Below the pieces are notes generated by a model. The model did no database searches and was not told the DNA's origin. It saw only the letters and a list, made by a program, of their open reading frames with translations. A stretch of DNA of 64,000 nucleotides from Channallabes apus (Eukaryota; Chordata; Actinopteri; Siluriformes; Clariidae): positions 9,633,207 through 9,697,206 of the forward strand of contig CM060127.1 in the NCBI GenBank assembly GCA_030522415.1, written 5' to 3'. The position numbers and the translations under genes are program-made. This document shows positions 1 to 9,841 of the stretch, one piece after another (position 1 is the stretch's first letter; the number at the start of each line of letters is the position of its first letter).

Positions 1-300
1 TTGTGAAGAGAAAGTTGAGAGACGCAAGACACAAGAATCTGCAAAAGGATTCCCGACCAAGTATTGAGTGCAGAACCGAACATAATTATTTGAAGGTTGA
101 CTTTTTTTGTATTAAAAACACTTTTCTTTTATTGGTCGGATGAAATATGCAAATTTTTTGAGATAGGGATTTTGGGTTTTCATGAGCTGTATGCCACAAT
201 CATCAATATTAAAACAATATATGAAAGTCTAATGTTTATCAGTACATTACAGAAAATAATGAACTTTATCACAATATGCTAATTTTTTGAGAAGGACCTG
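1..300 (+). mobile_element. 3' end of a Tc1-like DNA transposon (defective subfamily)
   Basis: This is the end of the same family as the element at 52323-53701, in opposite orientation. Bases 1-90 match the transposase C-terminal coding region; the tail reads AKGFPTKY-stop in one frame, the usual kind of Tc1 C-terminus. Bases ~145-300 are the long terminal inverted repeat, with the direct-repeat motif TTTTTTGAGA seen twice (inner and outer). The element ends in ...GGACCTG followed by TA, the Tc1 target duplication. About 40 bp of the inverted repeat are missing compared with the 53.5-kb copy. The upstream part lies outside the window. Confidence 0.9.
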
Positions 301-302
301 TA

Positions 303-2030
303 TAATTTTTTTTTTTTATTTAATTTTTTTAAAGAACAAAGCATTATACAAGTTGTTATAAAATTATCATGCTGTGCATCTTTTCTTTAAACCCTAAAAA
401 CTCAGTCGCCACAAATACGTGCATAAACACAGCGAAAACAACAATAAAAACATGTGAACTTATGTATCTGTGCTATTTCTTTGCCAGTGTAAACCTTTTT
501 TTTTTTTAGCTTTTGCTCAGTCATGTATGTATAGTGGGTTAAAATGAACAAAAATTCAGTTCATCATATTAGCTAGATAGTCCTGGAAAACAATGATATG
601 TCACACCATACTGCACAATCCCCAATCCCGAGCACTATACAGTATATGTTAAAAAAAATAACAACAAAAACAAATAATGCTCCGAGCTGTAAGGGATACG
701 TGACAACTATGGTAAAATACCAAAAAATTCAAAACTTCATAGAAAACTGTTTGGGTTTTGTTGAAGAGAACGTAACGTACTGTAGCAGCCACACCCAGGA
801 GTAGCAAATGCAACAGCTTCCCACACATATAAACCTACTTCATGTCTCTTGTATACAATCACACAAGATCACTCACCTCTTGAGTGCTTTAACATCATTT
901 CTGCTTAATTTCCCTTTTAAAAATGACCTTCGTTATCACTGAAGTGCATCACAAGTCCCACATAGCGCAAATGCTAGTGCTAAAAAAAAAAAACTGCGCT
1001 AGTGACAGTTATAAAAGAAAAATGCATAGCCATTTTCAATAAAAATGTTTTGTTAGAGACAACCATGTGTGTCTGCAGCCAAACTGGATCTGAAAAATGG
1101 CATTTATCTCGTTTTTGTTGTCAAACTGTTCACTTGTCTAACCTGCGCAGAGACCCCCTGAGGTTTTGTGCTACTTTATCGCTTGTACAGATCACATCAG
1201 TAAACTCATACAGGAGCTTTCTATTTAAGAGCAGGTTTTAGCAGGGGGATATCAACACCATTGATTTTTTTATTCAGGTCGTCTTAGAGTCAGGCCACTG
1301 GACCAGACTTCACTTCTAAAATGACTCAGTAGAAAGAAACGGCTGTTGGCCGGCGCCTCTCCCCCCTTTCTGTTCATTGATTACTCCCTCGCGTGGAGTC
1401 ACAGTGAATCACTCACAACTTCACTCCCACCTCAGAGCGAACCGTGTCAATAGCTCAACTCTATCACTGACTCAGACGGAGGAACCGTTATGCCTGCTGA
1501 ATCTAAAATAGTTAACCGTTTTAGCTGGGATATTTATTCTACTGTACCGTACAGACTCAATTGTGTGGACGAAGACACGTTCCGAGTGAAACGTTTTCAA
1601 GAGAAGGAAATTAACCCTTAAAATGAAACTGCGTATGATTACAGAATTGCACTTTTCTTTATTGAGTCAGTATTTCAAACCATAATGTCTTATCAGGGGA
1701 AATGATCTTAGATATTATCAATCGATCTAATATTTCAAATAAAACATAAATATAAATATAAGATTGTTGAACTGTTCACTTCTATTTCAAGCTGTATATT
1801 TTCTCAAATTCTCCTTATTTCCAGAAATACATTAATGCATCCAATTCTTGTCATCTGCCAATAGGAGACAATTTCAAGCTTAAAAGTCTTACAAGTTGTT
1901 ATTCCTTTAACAAGTTAACGCATGTCTCTGAGCTCCATCAAAGTGTGTGTTAATCTTCAACATCTATAGAAATCTCCAACTCAGGGTTTGGTCTCTTATC
2001 TGTATAATCATAAAGAGTCTGTCATTGGTT
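303..2030. other. Unassigned AT-rich sequence, no gene seen
   Basis: No convincing coding region or recognised repeat. It holds short T and A runs and three TAC(A/T)GTA heptamers (638, 778, 1550). Around 1320-1475 is a locally GC-richer patch with two perfect TGACTCA (AP-1-type) sites at 1322 and 1468. Open frames at 598-804 and 1002-1241 have no recognisable features. Confidence 0.5.
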
Positions 2031-2036
2031 CTCTTT

Positions 2037-3124
2037 TAGTCTGGTCCAGAGAGCTTAGAGTTTTGGACTATTTGGAATAATATTTCCACTTTATCTAGAA
2101 GTCTAGCCCATCAGTTGATACACTTTAAGTTCATGTATGGAACACCATGCAGAGCTAATTTGATGAAATTGTCCAATGATAAAGCATGTAAAAAAAAAAT
2201 GCAATACAAGCTCAATAGGGGATCACAAGCATATGTTTTGGGAATGCCCATTTATCCTGAGTTTTTGGCATCATGTGGTAAATTTTCTTTTCATACTTTT
2301 TAAGGTGAATGTTCCTTTATGCCCAGGTTTAAAGCGCAGAGGGTTTTCTACACATAGGAGTCAATGACGGTGTTCACACGGGCTTTGGTGACGTGCGTTT
2401 GTCCGGCTGCGGGTTTATACGGTGTTAAAAAAATGTTGCATGCAGCTTTTTCTTGGCGTGTCCATTTTACACTTCGGAGGACCGGATATATCCCATAATC
2501 CTACATGCTATACATAGGGAAATGCGGAAAATAAAGCAAAAATAAAACTAACGCGGAAATGTTCGCATTTCTTCATAAACCACAAAAAACTTCCTTTAAT
2601 CCGACGTTGTGCAGTTAGAGGGTGAACCCAGTAGCGGCGGCGATTTTTTTTCTCTCCCTACGTCGCCGTATTATTTTTAAAAATATGTTTATATATTATA
2701 TAAAAATATAATAATTTAATTAGTATTTTTAAAACAATAAGATTGATGTCTAATATAGCAAAATGGTCCATATTAAAAGGAGGCACCTGAAATAAAATGA
2801 CAAGGGCTTTCGTATCCAGTTCCCGACACACTGCCCCCCGCAGGTTAACATACAAAATACAATTTGGGCTGCAGGCTGGCGTTAGACAGAGACAAACGAA
2901 CGCCAGTGTAGAAGTCAATCGAGCGGCACTACAACACGCAACATAAACGTCTAGGACGTTCAGAGCTCGTTCGTTTATCCAAAAACTTAACGCCCGTGTG
3001 AACAAGGCCTTATTCATTTTGTGTGTTTCTCCCCCTTTACATTCCCTAACCAACTCTGGAAGCATTGCATTTGTTTGTGTTCATAATTGAATTTCCAATA
3101 AAAAGTTATTAACAAAAAAAAAAA
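2037..3124 (+). mobile_element. 5'-truncated L1-like LINE relic, split by a DNA transposon
   Basis: Bases ~2115-2330 translate, with frame breaks, to the C-terminal part of an L1-type ORF2: HFKFMYGTPCRANLMKL, then GDHKHMFWECPFILSFW, matching the usual HFKFxxRxY and H-x-FWECP-x-x-x-x-FW pattern of fish L1/Tx1-like elements. After the insertion at ~2367-3011 the sequence resumes with AT-rich 3' UTR-like DNA and ends in CCAATAAAAAGTTATT plus a poly(A) run at ~3113-3124, as expected for a sense-strand L1 tail. The 5' limit is not clear. Confidence 0.6.
2367..3011. mobile_element. Non-autonomous DNA transposon nested in the LINE relic
   Basis: The two ends are inverted copies sharing GTTCACACGGGC: GGTGTTCACACGGGC at 2369-2383, and the reverse complement within 2992-3009. 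The ~645-bp interior has no transposase. Two GC-rich shoulders flank an extremely AT-rich centre (2680-2740). Both flanks read as parts of the same L1-like relic. I could not find a clean target duplication, so the superfamily is open (hAT or PIF/Harbinger possible). Confidence 0.6.
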
Positions 3125-3394
3125 GTGTCTGTTAATACTCCAAGTGAAGATCATGTCTACAATCATTTTTCATACCTCAAACTCCCTTTATTCCACTCCT
3201 CTTCCAAACATGCCATTTCAGTTTCTATCTTCAAAAAACTGCAATAATCTGGTGGATGGGCTCCTCTAATAAGAGCACAGTTAAGAGCTAAATCTAATTG
3301 GCCTCTTAAACCCTGGCCATTAGAATGTCACCTTTATATGTCACCTTTTTTAATCTAGGGAGTTTTAATCAGCTTATATTTGGTTTACTGCAAT

Positions 3395-3408
3395 GTTTAA
3401 CAGGAAAT
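3395..3408 (+). repeat. Target-site duplication, left copy (GTTTAACAGGAAAT)
   Basis: This 14-bp word is repeated exactly at 4023-4036. The two copies bracket the LINE fragment, so they mark its insertion site and limits. Fourteen exact bases exactly at both element borders are unlikely by chance. Confidence 0.85.
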
Positions 3409-3440
3409 CTTCTTCTTCTTTGTCTTTCGGCTGTTCCCTT

Positions 3441-3990
3441 TCAGGGGTCGCCACAACAAATCATCTGCCTCCATCTAACCCTATCCTCTGCATCCTCTTC
3501 TCTCACACCAACTAACTTCATGTCCTCTCTCACTGCATCCATAAATCTCCTCTTTGGTCTTCCTCTAGACCTCCTGCCTGGCAGTTCCAAAATCAGCATC
3601 CTTCTACCGATATATTCACACTCTCTCCTCTGAACATGTCCAAACCACCTCAATCTGGCCTCTCTGACTTTATCTCCAAAACATCTCACATGGGTTGTCC
3701 CTCTGATGAACTCATTCTTGATCCTATCCATCCTTGTCACTCCCAAAGAGAACCTCAACATCTTCAGCTCTGCTACCTCTAGCTCTGCCTCCTGTCTTTT
3801 CTTCAGTGCCACTGTCTCTAAGCCGTAGAGCATCGCTGGTCTCACCACTGTCCTGTACACCTTTCCTTTCATTCTCGCTGATACTCTTTTATCGCACAAC
3901 ACACCTGACACTTTTCTCCACCCATTCCAACCTGCCTGTGCACGCCTCTTCACCTCCTTTACACACTCTCCCTTGCTCTGGACCGTTGAC
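3441..3990 (-). pseudogene. LINE ORF2 C-terminal remnant
   Basis: The open frame encodes about 180 residues recognisable as the end of a fish non-LTR ORF2: VYRTVVRPAMLYGLET, LRFSLGVTRMDRIKNEFIRG, RLRWFGHVQRR, PGRRSRGRPKRRFMDAV, and a terminal RWRQMICCGDP-stop. The catalytic reverse-transcriptase and endonuclease domains are absent because the copy is 5' truncated. The frame upstream of 3990 (to 4118) is flanking DNA, not element. The last codons overlap the 3' tail used by a SINE elsewhere in the window. Clade assignment (RTE-like or other) is tentative. Confidence 0.8.
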
Positions 3991-4020
3991 TCGGAGAGTG
4001 TGGAAAGGAGGTGAAGAGAC
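3944..4020. repeat. Inverted repeat at the LINE 5' junction
   Basis: Arms 3944-3971 and 3993-4020 are reverse complements over 28 bp with two mismatches; the spacer is 21 nt. The right arm is the LINE's own coding sequence (GGAGAGTGTG...GGTGAAGAG) in the opposite orientation. The segment was therefore copied twice rather than simply flipped. Confidence 0.85.
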
Positions 4021-4022
4021 AG

Positions 4023-4036
4023 GTTTAACAGGAAAT
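4023..4036 (+). repeat. Target-site duplication, right copy
   Basis: Exact repeat of 3395-3408, lying directly next to the inverted 5' end of the LINE. Confidence 0.85.
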
Positions 4037-4375
4037 AACAGGAACAGTTGAACAGGAAATATAGAATACATTTAGTGAAATCAGTTAAACTGGTGATAAT
4101 TGCACATGGTTTAATCAAGGCTTAATTTTCACTTTCCTTCACCTGTTTGTTGACACCGTCTTCTCACTTTGTGTCTCATCCTCTTTCAAACGCTGATGTA
4201 CAATACAAGGACTAAACCGAAGGCACAAAATAAAAGGCTTGCACCAAAGGTTCATCATGATAAATGCTAATTTTTGGACTTTCAGTCAAATGTTTGCAAA
4301 CTATTTTCAGTCTTAGGCACAAAAGACTGACTTTCATGTAACGCAATCAGAAAAAAAAAAAAACGATCACATTGG

Positions 4376-4610
4376 GTTTTCAAAGCAGCCAGCAGCCAGC
4401 GTTATAATCCTGGCACACGTTCATCCTCACAGGATGTGTGTCCCGCACACACACTCAACAGCAAAGCCATCAAAAACCATCGGCTCAAATAGGTAGTGCC
4501 AGCTCCTGGATATCCTGATAAAATTGCTCCTGGTTCATTTAGTGTTTCTAAGCTCTGGGGTTTAAATTCAGAAGCTTCTATGAAAGTCTTCATATCTTCC
4601 CAGTTTATTT
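4376..4610. repeat. Copy 1 of a ~220-bp duplicated segment
   Basis: About 220 bp are closely repeated at 6666-6885 in the same orientation. Shared words include CAGCCAGCGTTATAATCC, CACACTCAACAGCAAAGCC, GGATATCCTGATAAAATTGC and CTTCCCAGTTTATTT. The copies differ by small indels (a GAAGC block here, an expanded A-run in copy 2). No terminal repeats or coding potential. It could be a local duplication or two insertions of an unrecognised repeat. Confidence 0.85.
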
Positions 4611-5000
4611 ATTATGTGATGCATCCAGAAAAAATCAGTCACATTGCTCCCTTATGTCACATGATCAATGAAGCAAAACTACTGGCTGGGCAAAATCGCA
4701 GCTACCATGTGCAGTATAAATGAAATGTGTTATATGGACTTTTGGAAAATTTTTACAGCCAAAAAAAAAAAAAAAAGAACATTGTCTGTTACGGTAATCG
4801 CACTATCCTATAATATCCTATAATAATTACCCTAGCAGTCATGAACCTCTATAATAAGGTACTCATCAACTACTGTAACCTGGTTGAGGATTGGACTGAT
4901 GATGCTGTAAACAGAAGATTTTTTAAAATAGTTTTTAATGTTTCTTATAATCTTCAATATTCTTTGTTTAAATTATAATAAATAATAAACATCATTGAGG
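4611..5000. other. Unassigned AT-rich sequence
   Basis: Poly(A) runs and short repeated CCTATAATA words near 4810. One TACTGTA heptamer near 4881. No gene seen. Confidence 0.5.
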
Positions 5001-5283
5001 GTGTTTAAGTCTAGTCTTAAAACTCACATGTTTTCTCTGGCATTTAAACCAACATGAGATGTTGATTTTATATATTGCTTGATACAGGTGTGTGATGTGA
5101 TTTTAATTATGTTCCTCTTTTATTATTTTATAAAATGTTTTATTTATTTGTATTATTATCTTGTATTTATTTAATTTAATTTTATTAGATTACTGTTATT
5201 ATTATTATTTATGTGAAGCACTTTGGGACATTCTTGTTTGTTAAAGTGCTATACAAATAAATATGAGTTGAGTTGAGTTGAGT
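5001..5283 (+). mobile_element. L2-like LINE, extreme 3' end
   Basis: Bases 5001-5057 encode VFKSSLKTHMFSLAFKPT-stop. This matches the C-terminus of the 612-codon ORF at 31007-32845 (VFKSRLKTHFYSLAF). The AT-rich 3' UTR that follows contains CTTTGGGACA and AAAGTGCTATACAAATAAAT, the usual fish L2-type 3' end, then a (GAGTT)n tail at ~5265-5283. This is a strongly 5'-truncated copy. Confidence 0.85.
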
Positions 5284-6660
5284 AAATAGATTTTTTTTTT
5301 TTTTTTTTGTGCAACAAAACTCAACACTTGCTTTCTTGTTCAGATTTGCCACTAGTGGCTCACTACAAAAACAACACCCAAAGCTCAAACCACATTATTA
5401 TTGAATTGCAGGCTGATTCATAAGTGACAAAAACTGTAAGAGGTGGATGTATAGCATTTGGGGGGAAAAAAGGAATTTACAATTCTATGACTTTAAATGA
5501 TTTTGACAATATTTTTGCATTTGTTCTTTAAAACTCAAAGAATTCATGCACAAAATATACTTTATCAAATGGAGCTTTTACATGAAAAAAAAAAAAAAAA
5601 GAATTAATTTGATCAAATTTTGCAGTCAATCCTCTTACAGTATATAGTCTCTGTGCTCTGGTACTAAAGTGCTTTAAGTATCAAATAAACAAATTAACGA
5701 ATATGGAAAGTCAATATTACCAGGTGAATCACCACATTCTTTTTTTCTAGCGCCATAATTATAGTTGATTAATGGAATACGCCGACACTAATAAGGAGAA
5801 TGTCAATGACGATGAAAAATGCTTCCCAACTAATCCATCAAACAAAACACACCAGTCACTTCTCCATGTGCTGACCTCTGATATGTTTTAACAGCAGAGA
5901 ACATTAATGCTGGAGACATGGAGTCAGGACTTGAACAGATTTGAAATATCCGGTGTCTCTGTCCTTTATTCGTTTGTTGACTTTGATGCTGTCTTACACA
6001 CATACATACTCTGATACAGTGTTGTTCTCTGTTTTCTGGTAAATAAAACCCAAGACCTCAGCAAGCCAACATGGGAGACAGATATAAGGGAAACCCGTCA
6101 TGCTTAGATGACATTAAAGTGGCCGCCTTTTATCAGAAATATAACCTGTGGCTTTCTTCCTGGTGAGAAATATAGAATTTTTTTGATAGTAATTACACTC
6201 TTCGCTCTGTCATTTTTGATTTTCCAAAACAGCTATTACACAGGTCACTAAAAGCTCGATTATGGCCATGTTAATCCCTGCTGAGATGCCGCCATGTGGT
6301 ACTGCTCATTTCTGTAACATCTGCCCTGATGGAAATAGACCAGTAAGAATATTATAATCGTGTACCGAGGGGCCTAAGCTGCTCCATTAAAGTCTTAAGC
6401 CGACCTAATACTGAAACCTCCGCTAATCCAAATTGTGCATTTGCTGGCACAGATGAAACTCTCTGTGTAATGTCTTATGGTAAGACTATGTGAAGTTTAT
6501 GTGTTAAACACCTTCACGACAAAGTGCATTCAACTTGGTTTTCATGGAGTTTTTTAGCTGCAGGTTGGAGTCTAAACAGTCGCCTGAATTTCGTAAAAAG
6601 AAACGCCATTTATGAGTTGCATGAAGAGGAATGTGATTAGTTTTAGGCTGTGCTGCCAAG
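5284..6660. other. Unassigned; partly repeat-free sequence
   Basis: T-run at 5290-5309, A-run at 5585-5600. From ~6100 to 6490 the DNA is free of recognised repeats and low-complexity sequence and has balanced composition, so it is a candidate for conserved non-coding DNA. No exon-like frame found. Confidence 0.4.
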
Positions 6661-6665
6661 CAACA

Positions 6666-6885
6666 GTGTTCAAAAAGCATCCGGCAGCCAGCGTTATAAT
6701 CCTGGCACATGTTCATCCCCACTGGATGTTTGTCCCGCACACACACTCAACAGCAAAGCCATCAAAAAAAAAAAAAAACATAGGTAGTGCCAGCTACTGG
6801 ATATCCTGATAAAATTGCTCCTGGTTCGTTTAGTGTTTAAGCTCTGGGGTTTGACTTCAAGTCTGCAGATCTTCCCAGTTTATTT
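6666..6885. repeat. Copy 2 of the ~220-bp duplicated segment
   Basis: Partner of 4376-4610 (same orientation, ~2.3 kb away). An A15-type run replaces part of the copy-1 sequence after AGCAAAGCCATC. Confidence 0.85.
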
Positions 6886-7540
6886 GAAGTCTAATTTCTT
6901 TAACAATGGATGGTTTGGATTCCACTTGCAATCTGCATCCAGGTTTTAATTTAAATAAATAAAGGAAGAAACAACAATTTTAAGCACAGGACGCTCTCGT
7001 GATCAGGCCAACCATCTCATTTGTCCTATAATCAACAGTAACATATGGACAATAGCGACTGTTTACACTATGTGACCCTTTTACAAATAGGCATCATTAA
7101 TCTCAGCATCCTGTTTTTTTCCCCTCTATGTGCATATGGGACCGCTCCTACCAGCCGTGCATCACGGTACATCATCATCATCAAACTTACAAACCTCCAA
7201 GGGTATACAGTAAAGTCCTGAGGCATGACTCTTGTGTCTCTCTCTCTCCAGAACAGAATCGGGAATAACAGCAAAGTCACATTTGCATGGACCGTTATAT
7301 TTCACTAATAATGGGACTGATTGTCCAATAAAACTGCATCATGCAAACACGTCAATCAGAACAGTCTGACCCGATCCGGCTCGATCAGAATTAATTTTCA
7401 ATGAGAATGAGAAAGGTGGTATTAAACATGTAATCCCATCAGAGTAAACATATCTTTTCTGTGCATTTTTGCCTCACGCTGGGGGTAACATTGGCTTTGG
7501 ATGTTCATCCATTAGGTCTCGGACTCAAAATTATGCACTG
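6886..7540. other. Unassigned sequence
   Basis: No recognised repeat. It contains one TACAGTA heptamer (7206) and a short ATCATCATC run. The open frame 7068-7280 has no features. Confidence 0.4.
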
Positions 7541-7544
7541 ATTG

Positions 7545-7799
7545 AGAAGAAGAAGAAGAATATACAATTATTTGACACACGTACTTTACAGCACAATGAA
7601 ATTTCTTCATCGCATAGCCCAATTGGGAAACTGAGGTCAGAGCACAGGGTCAGCCAGCTTACAGCACCCCTGGAGCAGATAGGGTTAAGGGCCTTGCTCA
7701 AGAGTTCAACAGTGGCAACTTGGCGATGCTGGGGCTCGAACCCCCGACCTTCTGATCAGTAACCCACAGCCTTAACCGACTGAGCCACCACTGCCCCTA
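7545..7799 (-). mobile_element. tRNA-derived SINE, full-length-looking
   Basis: On the minus strand the head has an RNA polymerase III A box (TGGCTCAGTCGGTTAAGG) and B box (GGGGGTTCGAGCCCC) spaced as in a tRNA. A ~150-bp body follows (CTTGAGCAAGGCCCTTAACCC, ATTTCATTGTGCTGTAA) and a (TTC)n tail, seen on the plus strand as (GAA)n at 7545-7560. This is a common teleost SINE type. A decayed relative lies at 39130-39240, and the body is similar to the SINE at 11472-11658. Confidence 0.85.
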
Positions 7800-7820
7800 A
7801 ATGATGATTGGCTCATCATT

Positions 7821-7831
7821 TCATCTAAAGT
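7821..7831 (+). repeat. Probable target-site duplication (TCATCTAAAGT), left
   Basis: The 11-bp word recurs at 8264-8274. Together the copies bracket the LINE 3' end. Confidence 0.65.
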
Positions 7832-8263
7832 CCATCCATCCATCCATTTTCTTCCGCTTATCCGAGGTCGGGTCGCGGGGGCAGCAGCTTCAGCAGGGAT
7901 GCCCAGACTTCCCTCTCCCTGGCCACTTCTTCCAGCTCTTCCGGGGGGATCCCAAGGCGTTCCCAGGCCAGCCGAGAGACATAGTCCCTCCAGCGTGTCC
8001 TGGGTCTTCCCCGGGGTCTCTTTCCGGTGGTGCGTTTCCGGAACACCTCACAAGGGAGGCGTCCAGGGGGCATCCTAAATAGATGCCCAAACCTCATCTG
8101 GCTCCTCTCGATGCGGAGGAGCAGCGGCTCTACTCTGAGCCCCTCCTGGATGACTGAGCTTCTCACCCTATCTCTAAGGGAGAGCCCAGACACCCTGCGG
8201 AGGAAACTCATTTCGGCCGCTTGTATTCGCGATGACCATAGGTGAGTCTAAAATCATCATAAA
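7832..8263 (-). mobile_element. 5'-truncated LINE (Rex/RTE-type 3' end)
   Basis: On the minus strand this is the end of a fish non-LTR element: coding region, a very short 3' UTR (CTCGGATAAGCGGAAGAAAA) and a (TGGA)n tail, seen as CCATCCATCCATCC at ~7832-7846. An 11-bp direct repeat flanks it. No reverse-transcriptase core is present. Confidence 0.85.
7858..8211 (-). pseudogene. LINE ORF2 C-terminal remnant (117 codons)
   Basis: The protein MSFLRRVSGLSLRDRVRS...GHLFRMPPGRLPCEVFRKR...RPRGRPRTRWRDYVSRLAWERLG...REVWASLLKLLPPRPDLG matches the very common C-terminal end of teleost Rex/RTE-type retrotransposons. The GRPRTRWRDYV basic segment is typical. The frame is open but only the last part of the polyprotein remains, so it cannot be functional. 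Plus-strand frames over the same bases are antisense shadows. Confidence 0.85.
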
Positions 8264-8274
8264 TCATCTAAAGT
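8264..8274 (+). repeat. Probable target-site duplication, right
   Basis: Repeat of 7821-7831; the surrounding bases differ, so the match is limited to 11 bp. Confidence 0.6.
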
Positions 8275-9235
8275 AAAGCATCTAACTACTCATAGATGAG
8301 GCACAATTCTTGTAACCAATCTAACACAGAAGGCGGGATTTATCAGAAAATGTGGGAAGTCTAACCTAAACTCAAAGCTGAAGAAAAAAAAAAACCTCTC
8401 CATTTTATTTCTGGCAGATTACACGCTTCACAGCAGGTAGAACCACTTTGCAGATGTCAACAAAATTATTTATATTCTGATTAAATGAGCATGTAAATGC
8501 GTATCTTATAGTATCAGCATCCCTGTAAACAATTAAGTTGGATTTCTCTAATCAGAATGATTTTAATCCTATTTAAGAAATGGTGTCCATGTAAACATAG
8601 CTTCTGATGTTAATAGTCTTTTATGAAAAAAAAAATTTCCAAATTGTCTCTCTCCATTCACATTATCCAGTAAAGGATTACGCGCCTGTGTTTGCTGTAA
8701 AGATGAAGCTAGTGTTCTCTTTCACTTTCGTGAGCCACAGTGTGTACAGAAGCAATGCATGAACAGTATAAACTAAGCCATCCATACAGTAAACTCAAAT
8801 ACATACAGTAGGTTGGGGTGACAATCAGATATCATACAGTAAATGATTAACACATAAACTGATTCTGATGTTTGAGAAGCAATGCCTGGAGGAAAAATAA
8901 TTAATTTGGATCTTAGCGTTTTTGCACTTTAATCAAATGCCAAGACTAATCGGAACTTTTTTTTAGAAATACAGTATGTGAGGTATGATCTCTGAGGAAC
9001 ATCCATACAGCTTGAGTGTTCCAAAAGAGATCCGAGATCCGCGCTGGTCTAGGATGGTACTCAGATGTGAAGGTGGACATTCATCGTTTTGGGAGTATCA
9101 GGCTGTTCCAGGGTTATATTTATTTTTCCACAAAGCCTACAAATATCTCTGGTTGGATCATCCAGTTCTCCTTTTCCATTGCTGATGTGGTGTCTTCCTT
9201 ATAAACCAACCAAACATCATGCATATTTGAGATCT
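8275..9235. other. Unassigned; possible decayed DNA transposon
   Basis: Contains ATCCATGTAAACATAGC-like words near 8595. These are similar to TCCATGTAAATGCACCC near 22113 and to fish DNA-transposon ends, but no paired end was found. Four TACAGTA heptamers cluster at 8786-8976. Confidence 0.3.
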
Positions 9236-9350
9236 CTTCAAATTCAATCCCCTCCTTGACCCTTTCCGGCGAACTGAGAAACCTTTCGATCCAAGCACTA
9301 GTGAAACACTGGGATAAGTGTGTTAGTGTAGCCATGGATTATATAGAGAA
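9236..9350 (+). pseudogene. Possible mariner transposase C-terminal fossil
   Basis: One frame reads LRNLSIQALVKHWDKCVSVAMDYIEKI, resembling the W-x-K-C-x-x-x-x-G-D-Y-x-E end of mariner transposases. Stops lie upstream. The minus-strand open frame 9120-9335 over the same bases has no recognised domain. Evidence is thin. Confidence 0.3.
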
Positions 9351-9623
9351 GATTAACACTCATAACAATGTTCTGTTATTCTGCACAATCAGTAGTTCCA
9401 CTTTGACTTGAACACCATTCATAGATTTCAATATTTTTATTTATTATGTTTTTAAATAAGGTCATTTTTGTAAAGTCTGCATCTGAGTAAGTAAATTTGT
9501 TAGTGGAATTCTGTTTTAATTTTTGCAAACTTAATTTACAGATTTAACTTAATTGTATTTAGAAATTTTTTTTAATGTATCTCTTTTTCTTTGGAATTTG
9601 TATTTAATTGTAGGTTGCATGGC

Positions 9624-9682
<59 letters not shown>

Positions 9683-9697
9683 AGGTGTGTGTGTGTG

Positions 9698-9758
<61 letters not shown>

Positions 9759-9773
9759 GTGTGTGTGTGTGTG

Positions 9774-9805
<32 letters not shown>
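9624..9805. repeat. (TG)n microsatellite with TAGG interruptions
   Basis: About 180 bp of TG repeats broken at irregular spacing by TAGG. Histidine/threonine frames on the minus strand here are artefacts of the repeat. Confidence 0.97.
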
Positions 9806-9807
<2 letters not shown>

Positions 9808-9841
9808 TTTGCATAGGCTAATCTTGATTTAATTTGTATCA

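Larger units (their letters stand above)
3409..4022 (-). mobile_element. 5'-truncated non-LTR retrotransposon with folded-back 5' end
   Basis: Read on the minus strand, this 614-bp insertion contains the C-terminal end of a reverse-transcriptase polyprotein, a short 3' tail (TGTGGCGACCCCTGAAAGGG then CAGCCGAAAGACA) and a terminal (AAG)n run. It is bracketed by an exact 14-bp target duplication. At the 5' end (3944-4020) a 28-bp segment is present twice in opposite orientations around a 21-nt spacer, so the 5' end of the insertion is inverted. That pattern is known from twin-priming or template switching during LINE insertion. The tail is shared with the SINE at 40601-40832. Confidence 0.85.

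Noticed and set aside
2658..3065. 135-codon minus-strand ORF
   Set aside because: Lies across a non-autonomous transposon and its flank; no domain.
3734..4051. Plus-strand ORF rich in serine and leucine
   Set aside because: Antisense shadow of the LINE coding region on the minus strand.
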